DNA of 37,805 bases, from positions 1-37,805 of the forward strand of contig NCFI01000009.1 in assembly GCA_002281095.1 (NCBI GenBank), in the 5' to 3' direction. Both the position numbers and the translations under genes were made by a program. Below, piece by piece: positions 15,532 through 24,115 of this stretch (positions are counted from its first letter, which is position 1; each line of letters begins with the position of its first letter). This stretch comes from Thiotrichales bacterium 35-46-9 (lineage in GTDB: Bacteria > Pseudomonadota > Gammaproteobacteria > Thiomicrospirales > Thiomicrospiraceae). Below the pieces are notes generated by a model. It saw only the letters and a list, made by a program, of their open reading frames with translations, searched no databases and was not told the origin of the DNA.

Positions 15532-15586
15532 GATGCAGGCCCTCGAGTTTTTATTTATATGATGGCTATTCTAGCACGAACCTTCC

Positions 15587-16636
15587 TTAAGGTAAGAGTG
15601 CAATGGTTTCTAATCCCATTGATTCAGGCAAACCAAACAACAAATTCATATTTTGCACCGCCTGACCCGAAGCCCCTTTCGCTACGTTATCAATGACCGA
15701 AGTAACGACCACTTTGTTGCGACCTTGTGGGCGATATACTGCCAAACGGCAGATATTCGTGCCTTTCACACTACGCGTTTCTGGCATACTGCCCGCAGGC
15801 ATCACATCGACAAACTGCTCGTTTGCATAGCGTTGTTCGAACAAGCTTTGCAATTCAGCGGCGCTGATATCTTGCGTTAAGTTGGCATAAACCGTGACTT
15901 CAATGCCACGAATCATTGGTAATAAGTGAGGCACGAAGGTGACATTAACTGGCTTGCCTGCCATCACGGCTAGGCGTTCTTCAATTTCAGGGAGGTGACG
16001 ATGTCCATTCAATCCATAAGCTTTAAAACTATCATAGGTTTCAGCAAATAACATATCCACTTTGGCATTTCGTCCCGCACCTGAAATACCCGATTTAGCA
16101 TCTACCACGACATCACTGACATCAATCAGGTTATTTTCAAGCAGAGGCATTAACGCTAATTGGGTTGCGGTAGGGTAACAACCTGGGTTACCAATAATCA
16201 TCGCACCTTTAATCGCTTCACGATTGGCTTCAGGAAGCCCGTAGACTGAACTAGGCACCAACTCAGGTGTGGGATGCTTGTGGGCATACCATTTTTCCCA
16301 CACAACTAAGTCTTGCAAACGAAAGTCGGCTGCGAGATCAATCACCTTAACGCCCGCGGCTGTCAGTTCTTTCGCTTGTGCGGCAGCAACGCCATGAGGC
16401 GTCGCAAAAAACACCACATCGCACTCTGTTAGGTTAGCCTCATCTGGTGTGGTAAAAACAAGATCATCCATCACGCCGCGCAAGCTGGGAAACAGCTTAG
16501 CAACCGATGTACCCGCTTCACCACGAGAGGTGATGGCCGTCACTTTTGCTTGTGGATGACGCGCCAAAATGCGTAATAATTCAGAACCGGTATAACCCGT
16601 TCCACCCACAATACCGACATTAATTGGCGCCATCAT
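15587..16636 (-). CDS. argC: N-acetyl-gamma-glutamyl-phosphate reductase ArgC, 349 aa
   Basis: Reduces N-acetylglutamyl-5-phosphate with NADPH in the third step of arginine synthesis. The NADP-binding motif [17 protein letters not shown] lies at 8-24. The catalytic cysteine is Cys153 in [21 protein letters not shown] and [18 protein letters not shown] are conserved. Length fits the type 1 family (about 345). Two adjacent ATGs (16636 and 16633) could start it; an AAGGA about ten bases upstream and a GTGGA directly before them do not decide the choice. Confidence 0.96.
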   Translation of the reverse strand: MMAPINVGIVGGTGYTGSELLRILARHPQAKVTAITSRGEAGTSVAKLFPSLRGVMDDLVFTTPDEANLTECDVVFFATPHGVAAAQAKELTAAGVKVIDLAADFRLQDLVVWEKWYAHKHPTPELVPSSVYGLPEANREAIKGAMIIGNPGCYPTATQLALMPLLENNLIDVSDVVVDAKSGISGAGRNAKVDMLFAETYDSFKAYGLNGHRHLPEIEERLAVMAGKPVNVTFVPHLLPMIRGIEVTVYANLTQDISAAELQSLFEQRYANEQFVDVMPAGSMPETRSVKGTNICRLAVYRPQGRNKVVVTSVIDNVAKGASGQAVQNMNLLFGLPESMGLETIALLP

Positions 16637-16752
16637 TCCACTTTTTTCCTTTTAAATTACGTTTATGTTGGATTATTAGCATAATCAAATCAACTTCACA
16701 CTGTCCAGCAAGGAACACCTTGTGTCATCAAATCGTCATACCGACAAACCTT

Positions 16753-19314
16753 CTACTTGGCATCCGCTTTTTTGCGTACCCGTGTTGTTTTAGGTTTGCT
16801 TGCCGCCGCTTCACCCTCAACCGCTACCGCCTTTTTACGCGTCGTTTTGGGCTTTGTTGTTGACGCTTCTGCAGCATCACTTGATGCTTTGGCCGTTGTC
16901 TTTTTCGTTGTACTCGCCTTCTTGGGTGCGGCCGCTTTTTTAGCCTGTGCTTTCGCCGCTGTTTTACCACGCCCACGCATCGGTTTACTGGGCGCTTCTG
17001 CCAAACGACGTAAGCACTCTTCCAGCGTTAAGTCATGCGGGTTTTCTGTTTTGGCAATCTTGGCATTTACCTTATTCACCGTGTCAGCAATGTAAGGCCC
17101 CCATTGACCATTCAGAATTTGAATATCTGACCCTTCAAACTTTTTCACCACTTTGTTGGCTTCTTGTTCCAACTTGGCTTGCACCAAAGCACTGGCTTCT
17201 TCTAGGGTAATATCAAGCGGATCAAAGCCTTTCAGCGTCACATTCAACTTACCTGCCTGAATGTAAAGACCAAAAGGACCGCGCTTAACAACCAGCGGTG
17301 TGCCCGCTTCGATGGCAAAGAGCGTTCCATCGCTACTATAAGCCGATAAAATGTCAGTGGTAGCACCCAAATCTCGTGGCAGTTTGAATAAATCTAACGC
17401 ATCTTCCAATTTGATGGTATCCATGCGCTGCGTGTTACGCAGACTGGCATAAACGGGCTTTTCACCTGTCTCTTCTTCATTACCACCCAACTGGGCAAAA
17501 GCACCAAAACGCCCCATGCGCACAGAGACAGGCTTGCCCGAAACAGGATCGACACCCAACTCGCGTGCTTGAGATACTTCGGCGCGCAAAATGTGCTCGG
17601 CTGCTTCAACTTGCGTATGAAAAGGTTGATAAAATTGAGCCACGGTTTCACGCCATTCCGCTTTACCTTCGGCAACGGTATCAAATCGATCTTCCATGCG
17701 AGCGGTAAATTGATAATCAATCACTTCTGGAAAATGAGCAATGAGAAAATCGGTGACAATACCGGCAATATCGGTTGGGAAGAGTTTGTTCTTTTCACTG
17801 CCAGTCAGCTCGGTTTGTTCCGTTTGACTGATCTGTCCTGCTTCGAGCGACAACAGCGTCAACTGACGGGGCGTGCCTTCACGGTCCTCTTTCACGACAT
17901 AACCACGATCTTGTACTGTCGAAATGGTCGGCGCATAAGTTGACGGACGTCCAATACCCATTTCTTCCAAAGCTTTCACTAAGGCTGCCTCATGGAAACG
18001 TGCTGGTGGTCGGGTAAAGGTTTCTTTCGCCATCGCCGCTTGCAATTGTATCGTCTGACCCACTTGCATCGGCGGTAAACGCCCTTCGTCTTTGTCATCA
18101 TCTTCACTGCGATCATCGTAGGCGCGAATAAAACCATCAAATAACAAGACTTCGCCCTTAGCGACCAGCGACTCATTCGGCAGCTCGCTAATGCTGATTT
18201 CAGCAGTGGTACGTTCAAACTTGGCCTCGGCCATTTGACTGGCGAGTGTGCGTTTCCAAATGAGCTGATAAAGTCGCTGCTCATTACGCTCACCATCGAC
18301 CATATCTTTGGACAAGTCGGTAGGACGAATGGCCTCATGCGCCTCTTGTGCGCCAGCTGATTTGGTTTTGTATTTGCGAACTTGATGATAGTGTTCACCA
18401 AAACGGTCACGGATGACATTGCCAGCCTGTCCAAGCGCAATATCGGACAAGTTAACCGAGTCGGTTCGCATATAGGTAATCTTTCCCGACTCATACAAAC
18501 GTTGCGCAATCGTCATGGTCTGCTTGACGGAAAAACCCAGCTTTTGTGCAGCTTCTTGCTGTAACGTCGAGGTGGTAAAAGGAGGACGTGGACTACGCGT
18601 CGCAGGCTTAGCTTCTAAACTACTGACAACAAAGGTGGAACGCGCCATAGCCTGCAGAAAGCTTTCTGCCGCTGTTTGATCAGCCAAATCTTTATTGCGC
18701 TTAGCGGCAAACGCCAAATTGTCAGCGAGCAAACTGGCGGTTAAGCGAAAACTGGCTTGCGCCTGAAAAGCTTGAATTTCGCGCTCGCGCTCGACAATCA
18801 GACGCACCGCCACCGACTGAACACGCCCCGCGGACAATCCGGTACGAACCTTTTTCCACAAAACAGGAGAAAGCTCAAACCCGACCAAACGATCAACGAC
18901 ACGACGCGCTTGCTGCGCATCGACTAAATGCACATCTAAGGTACGTGGATTCGTCACGGCTTGTTCAATAGCGGGTTTGGTAATTTCATGAAACACAATC
19001 CGCTTTGTCGAATCAACTGGCAAGTTCAATGCTTGCGCCAAATGCCACGCGATCGCCTCTCCTTCACGGTCCTCGTCCGTTGCCAGCCAAACGGTATCCG
19101 CCTCTTTCGCTAACTTTTTCAGCTCAGACACCACCGACTTTTTGTCGGCTGACACCTCATAAGCAGGCGTAAAACTTTGCAAATCAATGCCCATGCCTTT
19201 TTTAGGCAAGTCACGAATATGACCAAAGCTAGAACGTACCGTAAAGTCTTTGCCCAAGTATTTTTCAATCGTTTTGGCCTTGGCAGGTGACTCGACGATG
19301 ACTAAATGTTTCAT
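16753..19314 (-). CDS. topA: DNA topoisomerase I (type IA), 853 aa
   Basis: Relaxes negative supercoils. I start it at the ATG at 19314, six bases after AGGAG; the TTG just before it is less likely. The Toprim domain opens with LVIVESPAKAKTIEKYLG and includes DEDREGEA (near residue 80-87). The active tyrosine lies in KITYMRTDSVNLS (about residue 281). SAGRVQSVAVRLIVERE is conserved. The C-terminal third has GRFGAFAQLGG, KRGPFGLYIQAG and NGQWGPYIAD repeats (topoisomerase C-terminal repeats) and no Cys4 zinc ribbon such as E. coli TopA has. The last 90 residues are a Lys/Ala/Thr-rich tail with KPKTTRKKA and KPKTTRVRKK, likely a disordered DNA-binding end. Confidence 0.95.
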   Translation of the reverse strand: MKHLVIVESPAKAKTIEKYLGKDFTVRSSFGHIRDLPKKGMGIDLQSFTPAYEVSADKKSVVSELKKLAKEADTVWLATDEDREGEAIAWHLAQALNLPVDSTKRIVFHEITKPAIEQAVTNPRTLDVHLVDAQQARRVVDRLVGFELSPVLWKKVRTGLSAGRVQSVAVRLIVEREREIQAFQAQASFRLTASLLADNLAFAAKRNKDLADQTAAESFLQAMARSTFVVSSLEAKPATRSPRPPFTTSTLQQEAAQKLGFSVKQTMTIAQRLYESGKITYMRTDSVNLSDIALGQAGNVIRDRFGEHYHQVRKYKTKSAGAQEAHEAIRPTDLSKDMVDGERNEQRLYQLIWKRTLASQMAEAKFERTTAEISISELPNESLVAKGEVLLFDGFIRAYDDRSEDDDKDEGRLPPMQVGQTIQLQAAMAKETFTRPPARFHEAALVKALEEMGIGRPSTYAPTISTVQDRGYVVKEDREGTPRQLTLLSLEAGQISQTEQTELTGSEKNKLFPTDIAGIVTDFLIAHFPEVIDYQFTARMEDRFDTVAEGKAEWRETVAQFYQPFHTQVEAAEHILRAEVSQARELGVDPVSGKPVSVRMGRFGAFAQLGGNEEETGEKPVYASLRNTQRMDTIKLEDALDLFKLPRDLGATTDILSAYSSDGTLFAIEAGTPLVVKRGPFGLYIQAGKLNVTLKGFDPLDITLEEASALVQAKLEQEANKVVKKFEGSDIQILNGQWGPYIADTVNKVNAKIAKTENPHDLTLEECLRRLAEAPSKPMRGRGKTAAKAQAKKAAAPKKASTTKKTTAKASSDAAEASTTKPKTTRKKAVAVEGEAAASKPKTTRVRKKADAK

Positions 19315-19336
19315 CAATAGCTCCTGAAACTCATTT

Positions 19337-19461
19337 GGATGGGGGTTCTGGGGGAAGGGCTAACCCTAAGTAGCATGTAACCACTTAATTTAATACCCTT
19401 CCTCCAGACATAAAAAATTAAGACACTAAAAACTGAGCAGAGCGAAATTTTTGTGTGTTTT
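19337..19461 (+). repeat. Two-hairpin repeat family, copy A
   Basis: Between topA and dprA. CTGGGGGAAGGG (19348-19359) can pair with CCCTTCCTCCAG (19396-19407), leaving one G/T position. A second hairpin at 19423-19456 pairs ACACTAAAAA with TTTTTGTGT around GCAGAGC. The G-rich part has tracts of 2, 5, 5 and 3 G, just short of the strict G-quadruplex pattern. On the minus strand the second hairpin could help end dprA transcripts. Confidence 0.85.
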
Positions 19462-19481
19462 TCATTTATTAACGCTCTCCT

Positions 19482-20579
19482 TCAGCGAATACGGGCAATT
19501 TTATTGCCTCCATAGTTTTCCACGCTATCAGAGATTTCAAGTTCCATCAAGAGGGAAGCGAATTCTGATGCTGATAATTGACAATTCATTAACAATTCAT
19601 CCGCGCTAATCGGATCATAGGGAATCTGTTTTAAAAGTGCTAGCGCGGTCGGTGATAAGTGAGCCAATTCCTTATCTAATATTGCCGCTGGTTGGACAAA
19701 GCGACGTAATTGTGGCGCCAACTCGGTCAAGATATCCTGCACCGTTTCCGTTAACTTAGCCTGTCCTTTTTTAATCAGCGCATGGCAGCCCTTGGCCAAG
19801 GGATTATGAATCGACCCCGGAATAGCAAAGACCTCTCGACCTTGCTCTAGTGCCAAACCTGCTGTAATTAACGACCCTGAAGCCTCAGCAGCTTCGACCA
19901 CTAATACGCCCAGCGACAAACCTGAAATAATGCGGTTTCGCTGCGGAAAATGCCAATGTTCAGCACGCGCACCGAGTGGAAACTCACTTAACATCAATCC
20001 ACAAGCAACAATCGATTCGGCCAGTGATTTATTGCGAGCTGGGTAGACTAAATCTACACCGGTACCCACTACGGCAACCGTTTGTCCCTGATGTGCGACC
20101 AAAGCGCCCATATGTGCAGCCGCATCAATGCCACCAGCCAGCCCACTGGTGACACACAGCCCCGACTCAGCCAAACCCTGCGCAAACTCATGCGCAATTT
20201 TTTGTCCGCCAGTGGTAGCGTTTCGACTACCAACCATGGCTATTTGCGGCGCAGACAGCAAAGTGACATCACCACGCGCCCACAACACGGGTGGCAAATC
20301 GTCAATTTGTTGCAGTTGCCGAGGATAATTCACATCATCCCACCATAACAGACGATGTTGCTCGGGGGAACGTGCAAGCCATTCAAGCTGTTGGTCGGCT
20401 TGTTGCCAATTCGCTTGCCAGTCACTGGCCAAGCCCCAATGACGCTGTTCAGAAGCACTAGCCGTTACCAGCGATTGTGCACTTCCTGCCAACGACATCA
20501 GTTCTAAGAAGGCTTTTCGTCCAATTCCTTTGCTTAAATAGACCGCTAATCGTGCCCGATTTTCCTGTTCACTTATCAT
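19482..20579 (-). CDS. dprA: DNA-processing protein DprA (Smf), 365 aa
   Basis: Binds incoming single-stranded DNA during natural transformation and loads RecA. A SAM-like helical N-terminus (about 1-60, LAVYLSKGIGRKAFLELMS) precedes the Rossmann-like core. The core has YPRQLQQIDDLPPVLWARG, AMVGSRNATTGGQKIAHEFA, GLAGGIDAAAHMGAL, VVGTGVDLVYPARNKSLA and FPLGARAEHWHFPQRNRII. The C-terminus (about 300-365) carries the DprA winged-helix domain (ALLKQIPYDPISADELL). Length is usual. It is flanked by same-orientation copies A and B of the repeat family. Its presence hints at competence, although dprA is also kept in non-competent bacteria. Confidence 0.95.
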   Translation of the reverse strand: MISEQENRARLAVYLSKGIGRKAFLELMSLAGSAQSLVTASASEQRHWGLASDWQANWQQADQQLEWLARSPEQHRLLWWDDVNYPRQLQQIDDLPPVLWARGDVTLLSAPQIAMVGSRNATTGGQKIAHEFAQGLAESGLCVTSGLAGGIDAAAHMGALVAHQGQTVAVVGTGVDLVYPARNKSLAESIVACGLMLSEFPLGARAEHWHFPQRNRIISGLSLGVLVVEAAEASGSLITAGLALEQGREVFAIPGSIHNPLAKGCHALIKKGQAKLTETVQDILTELAPQLRRFVQPAAILDKELAHLSPTALALLKQIPYDPISADELLMNCQLSASEFASLLMELEISDSVENYGGNKIARIR

Positions 20580-20605
20580 TTGCTAAAGCTCTTGCAAAAT
20601 ACCAC

Positions 20606-20731
20606 GGGTATGGGGGTCTGGGGGAAGGGGTTATTACAGGTAGCATGTAACACTTGATTTAAGCCCCTTCCACCAGAAAAAAATAAAATCGGAACGCTAA
20701 AAAATGTGCGAAGCGGAGTTTTTAGTCGTTC
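20606..20731 (+). repeat. Two-hairpin repeat family, copy B
   Basis: Between the divergent dprA and def genes. G-tracts of 3, 5, 5 and 4 with loops TAT, TCT and AA (20606-20630) meet the canonical G-quadruplex pattern. The G-rich arm can pair with CCCTTCCACCAG-type bases at 20664-20675. The second hairpin, 20693-20730, pairs AACGCTAAAAA with TTTTTAGTCGTT with one bulge around GCGAAGC. Confidence 0.85.
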
Positions 20732-20771
20732 TTGCTGGTCTATCTCCCCTGTTCTGACTGCATTTATGACA

Positions 20772-20777
20772 TATAAT
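20772..20777 (+). promoter_or_regulatory. Possible -10 box for the def operon
   Basis: A TATAAT lies 35 bases before the def start, just downstream of repeat copy B. The -35 at 16-18 bases is poor. It would drive def through trkH. Confidence 0.4.
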
Positions 20778-20812
20778 ATGATAAAAAATGTTTGCGAAAA
20801 GGAAAATTTTCC

Positions 20813-21316
20813 ATGTTGCTGGACATCGTCCTCCATCCTGATGAACGCTTACGCGTTCACTGTACGCCCGTTACCGAAATGAACGACAAGCTAGATCAAC
20901 TGCTCAGTCATATGTTCGACACCATGTATGACGCTGATGGCGTTGGCTTAGCCTCCACGCAAGTCGGTGAAAATCAGCGCTTTTGTGTTGTTGATGTTTC
21001 TGAAGATCGTAGCAAACCCCTAGTGCTCATCAACCCCGAAATTGTTGACCACAAGAACACCATTACGTGGAAAGAAGGTTGCTTATCAATTCCAGAAGTG
21101 TCTGCTGAAATTATCCGACCGAAAAATATTTTGGTGCGTGCATTGGATCGCGATTTCAAACCCATTGAGTTTGAAGCGGACGATTTGCTATCAGTGTGTA
21201 TTCAACATGAAATCGACCATTTAGACGGCAAATTGTTCATTGACCATTTATCACCGCTGAAACGTCGTCGTCTGATGGAAAAATACGCCAAACAACAAAA
21301 GGCTCAAACCCCATGA
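20813..21316 (+). CDS. def: Peptide deformylase, 167 aa
   Basis: Removes the N-terminal formyl group from new proteins. The three family motifs are present: GVGLASTQVG at 43-52, EGCLSIP at 88-94 and HEIDHLDG at 132-139. Cys90, His132 and His136 bind the metal and Glu133 is catalytic. The usual first motif is GxGLAAxQ, so Ser replaces Ala here. I choose ATG 20813, with AAGGA about ten bases upstream, over the TTG at 20792. It is the first gene of the long operon and overlaps fmt by four bases. Confidence 0.96.
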   Translation: MLLDIVLHPDERLRVHCTPVTEMNDKLDQLLSHMFDTMYDADGVGLASTQVGENQRFCVVDVSEDRSKPLVLINPEIVDHKNTITWKEGCLSIPEVSAEIIRPKNILVRALDRDFKPIEFEADDLLSVCIQHEIDHLDGKLFIDHLSPLKRRRLMEKYAKQQKAQTP

Positions 21317-22245
21317 GTTTACGTGTTATTTTTGCTGGCACACCTGAGTTTGCAACCTATCCATTGCAAGCACTGATTCAAAGTGAGCATCAAGTGGTTG
21401 CTGCGTTTACGCAACCCGATCGCCCTGCAGGTCGCGGTAACAAGCTCACGCCTCCGCCAGTCAAAGTCTTGGCCGAACAAAATGGCATTCCGGTGCATCA
21501 GCCACTGTCATTAAAGACACCCGAAGCTCAAGAACTGATTGCGCAATATAAGGCCGATGTCATGGTGGTGGTGGCTTACGGTCTGTTATTGCCACAAGCC
21601 GTTTTAGACATGCCACGCTATGGTTGTTTGAATATTCATGGCTCGTTATTGCCACGTTGGCGGGGTGCTGCGCCCATTGCGCGCGCTATTGAAGCTGGCG
21701 ATAAACAGACGGGTATCGACATCATGAAAATGGATGCTGGCTTGGATACAGGCGATATTTTAGCGCGTGCTGTGCTCCCTATTTTACCGTCAGACACACA
21801 ACAACAGGTACATGATAGCCTCGCTCCGATGGGCGCTCAACTGCTCATGACCGTGCTGAGTGACTTACCTCATTTTTTAGCGCAAGCAAAAGCACAACCC
21901 TCCGAAGGGATTTGCTATGCCCACAAGCTGAGTAAAATAGAGGGCAAAATTGATTGGACGCAAAGCGCAACGCAAATTGTGCGCAAAATTCGTGCTTTTG
22001 CGCCTTGGCCAGGCAGTTTTTGTCATTGGGGCGAACAGGTGCTTAAAGTTGGCATGGCAGAAGTGGTGAATGAGCAGAGCCATCAAGCCCCGGGCAGCGT
22101 ACTTGGGCTAACAGAGCAAGGCTTACTAGTAAATACGGCTGATGGCATTGTTGCCTTACAACAACTACAACGCACTGGTGGAAAAATGCTGCCGGTTCAT
22201 GAGTTCAGCAAAGGCTGCGACCTGAGCGGACAACAACTCAGCTAA
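21313..22245 (+). CDS. fmt: Methionyl-tRNA formyltransferase, 310 aa
   Basis: Formylates initiator Met-tRNA, the step that deformylase later reverses. The N-terminal domain begins LRVIFAGTPEFATYPLQAL, with a folate-binding and catalytic region LNIHGSLLPRWRGAAPI (His in NIHGSLLP) and DAGLDTGDIL. The C-terminal OB-like domain includes IRAFAPWPGSFC. Length matches E. coli (315). It overlaps def by four bases and rsmB by one. Confidence 0.97.
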   Translation: MSLRVIFAGTPEFATYPLQALIQSEHQVVAAFTQPDRPAGRGNKLTPPPVKVLAEQNGIPVHQPLSLKTPEAQELIAQYKADVMVVVAYGLLLPQAVLDMPRYGCLNIHGSLLPRWRGAAPIARAIEAGDKQTGIDIMKMDAGLDTGDILARAVLPILPSDTQQQVHDSLAPMGAQLLMTVLSDLPHFLAQAKAQPSEGICYAHKLSKIEGKIDWTQSATQIVRKIRAFAPWPGSFCHWGEQVLKVGMAEVVNEQSHQAPGSVLGLTEQGLLVNTADGIVALQQLQRTGGKMLPVHEFSKGCDLSGQQLS

Positions 22246-23561
22246 TGAAAAACCATCCAACCCCACGTCGCCTCGCATTCGATATGCTGATGGCTGTCAT
22301 TGTCGATAACGAGTCGCTATCCGCTGTATCGCCACGCTTACTGCCACGTTTGAGCGAAGGGCGCGATAGAGCTTTTGCCTATCGCTTGACGCTGGATACT
22401 CTGCGCCAACTCAATCGGTTAGCCTGGATGCGTGACCAATTATTGGAACGCCCTTTTAAAGGCAAAGACATGGATATCGCTGTATTGCTGCTGTTAGGCA
22501 TTGCGCAGCTTTGTGATTCGTCTTTAGCGGTACACGCCAGTTTGCACGAAACCGTTGAATTGGCACGCGGCTTTAAGAAAAAGCCTTGGGCTGTGGGACT
22601 CATCAATGGTGTACTACGCAATTTTCAACGTCAACAAAGCGAGTTAATACAAAAAGCAAGCCAACAAGTTGACTTAGCAACAGCACATCCCACTTGGTTT
22701 ATTCAACAACTGCAACAGGCTTACCCAGAACACTGGCAAAGGGTTTGCCACGCCAATAACGAACCGGCAGCGCTCTGTCTTCGCCTGAAACCGCATTGTG
22801 ATGTTGAAGCCTATCTCCAACAACTCCCTGAATCACTGGAAGCGCAAGCACACCCGAACTTATCTCATGCCGTGTTACTGGATAGCACCGACGTAACACA
22901 ATTACCCGGCTTTACTGAGGGTTGGTTTAGCGTGCAAGATGCTAGCGCACAATGGGCGGGACATCTGCTGCAACCCAAAGCGCACGAGCGCATTTTAGAT
23001 GCCTGTGCGGCTCCAGGTGGTAAAACAACGCATATTCTGGAGTTAAGCGACAATCAGTGCGATCTAACTGCCTTGGATATTGAAGCCAGTCGGCTAGAAC
23101 GTATCGAAGAAAACCTGACACGCTTAGCACTGACCGCCAAGCTACAGGTTGCTGATGCAGCAGATACCGCTTCTTGGTGGAATGGACAGCTTTTTGATGC
23201 GATTTTATTAGATGCGCCCTGTTCTGCAACGGGTATTATTCGACGCCATCCCGACATTAAATGGCATCGTAAACCAGCGGATATTAAGGTGCTTAATGAA
23301 ACTCAAGCGCACTTACTCGACCAACTCTGGTCGCTCGTTAAACCCGCTGGTAGACTGCTCTATGCTACTTGTTCTGTTTTACCCAGTGAAAACACGGAAC
23401 AAATTCAAGCTTTCCTAGCTCGCACTCCCGATGCGCAGCTCATACCAACCCCAATCACAGGTGCACTAGACACCGGATTTGGTCAGCAACTGCTGCCCAG
23501 TCACAGTCGCGGCGGCGATGGTTTCTTCTATGCGTTATTAGTCAAACAGGAAATGATTTGA
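22245..23561 (+). CDS. rsmB: 16S rRNA m5C967 methyltransferase RsmB (Sun), 438 aa
   Basis: Methylates C967 of 16S rRNA with S-adenosylmethionine. The N-terminal 150 residues are a NusB-like helical domain (RRLAFDMLMAVIVDNESL, HETVELARGF). The methyltransferase domain has the SAM-binding loop DACAAPGGKTTHILEL, LDAPCSATGIIRRHPDIKW with one of the two functional cysteines, and LLYATCSVLPSENTEQI with the other. The end HSRGGDGFFYALLVK is conserved. Starts at TAATG with fmt and overlaps the next gene by four bases. Confidence 0.96.
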   Translation: MKNHPTPRRLAFDMLMAVIVDNESLSAVSPRLLPRLSEGRDRAFAYRLTLDTLRQLNRLAWMRDQLLERPFKGKDMDIAVLLLLGIAQLCDSSLAVHASLHETVELARGFKKKPWAVGLINGVLRNFQRQQSELIQKASQQVDLATAHPTWFIQQLQQAYPEHWQRVCHANNEPAALCLRLKPHCDVEAYLQQLPESLEAQAHPNLSHAVLLDSTDVTQLPGFTEGWFSVQDASAQWAGHLLQPKAHERILDACAAPGGKTTHILELSDNQCDLTALDIEASRLERIEENLTRLALTAKLQVADAADTASWWNGQLFDAILLDAPCSATGIIRRHPDIKWHRKPADIKVLNETQAHLLDQLWSLVKPAGRLLYATCSVLPSENTEQIQAFLARTPDAQLIPTPITGALDTGFGQQLLPSHSRGGDGFFYALLVKQEMI

Positions 23562-24115
23562 TGCGTTACTGGCTGCTGTTATCCATACTGCTCACGACTT
23601 TCAGTCAAGCACTTTGGGCTGACGTGACGCGTGCTACGCCCTTGTTGCCCAGTATTCAAGGACAACAGCTGGTGGTGGATGGCCAGGTCACACTCGGCAT
23701 GACACCAACAATGGAGAAAGCACTGTTGCATGGCATTGCTGTTGAGTATAGTATTCAAGTTACCTTAATTGATCCTGAACAGTGGTTTTGGCAAAACACC
23801 CTAGCCAGCAAAAAAATGCGCGTGCGCCTTTCTTATGATCCACTAAAACAGACCTATCTGTTAAGCAATCTGACCTTATCCCGACTCAATACGGATCGAG
23901 ACTTATCGCGAGCCCTCACCACACTGGGTTCGATTCAGAGCTTTCCCTTAATCGCTATCGAAAAGCTTCAAGCAAATAAAGCCTATGCGCTGCAGTTAGA
24001 AGTGCGTCTCGAAAGAGAAAGCTTGCCCAACGCATTGCGTCTTTCCAGCCTACTTGACAGTGAATGGCGGGTAAACTTAAGCGGACATCAACAACCTTGG
24101 ACATATCAACCATGA
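23558..24115 (+). CDS. DUF4390-family exported protein, 185 aa
   Basis: A signal peptide at residues 1-21 (MMRYWLLLSILLTTFSQALWA) precedes a mature part rich in beta strands (GQQLVVDGQVTLGMTPTMEKALLHGIAVEY, ALQLEVRLERESLPNALRL). This matches DUF4390 proteins, which sit directly upstream of NtrY-like kinases in betaproteobacteria. Function is not established. The position suggests a periplasmic partner of the kinase, which is inference. It overlaps both neighbours by four bases (ATGA). Confidence 0.85.
   Translation: MMRYWLLLSILLTTFSQALWADVTRATPLLPSIQGQQLVVDGQVTLGMTPTMEKALLHGIAVEYSIQVTLIDPEQWFWQNTLASKKMRVRLSYDPLKQTYLLSNLTLSRLNTDRDLSRALTTLGSIQSFPLIAIEKLQANKAYALQLEVRLERESLPNALRLSSLLDSEWRVNLSGHQQPWTYQP

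Noticed and set aside
20576-20836. Minus-strand frame of 86 codons between dprA and def
   Set aside because: It is the complement of repeat copy B and the def leader.
24064-24111. Earlier start for the NtrY-like kinase
   Set aside because: It lies inside the DUF4390 gene; ATG 24112 overlaps the stop in the same ATGA manner as other junctions.
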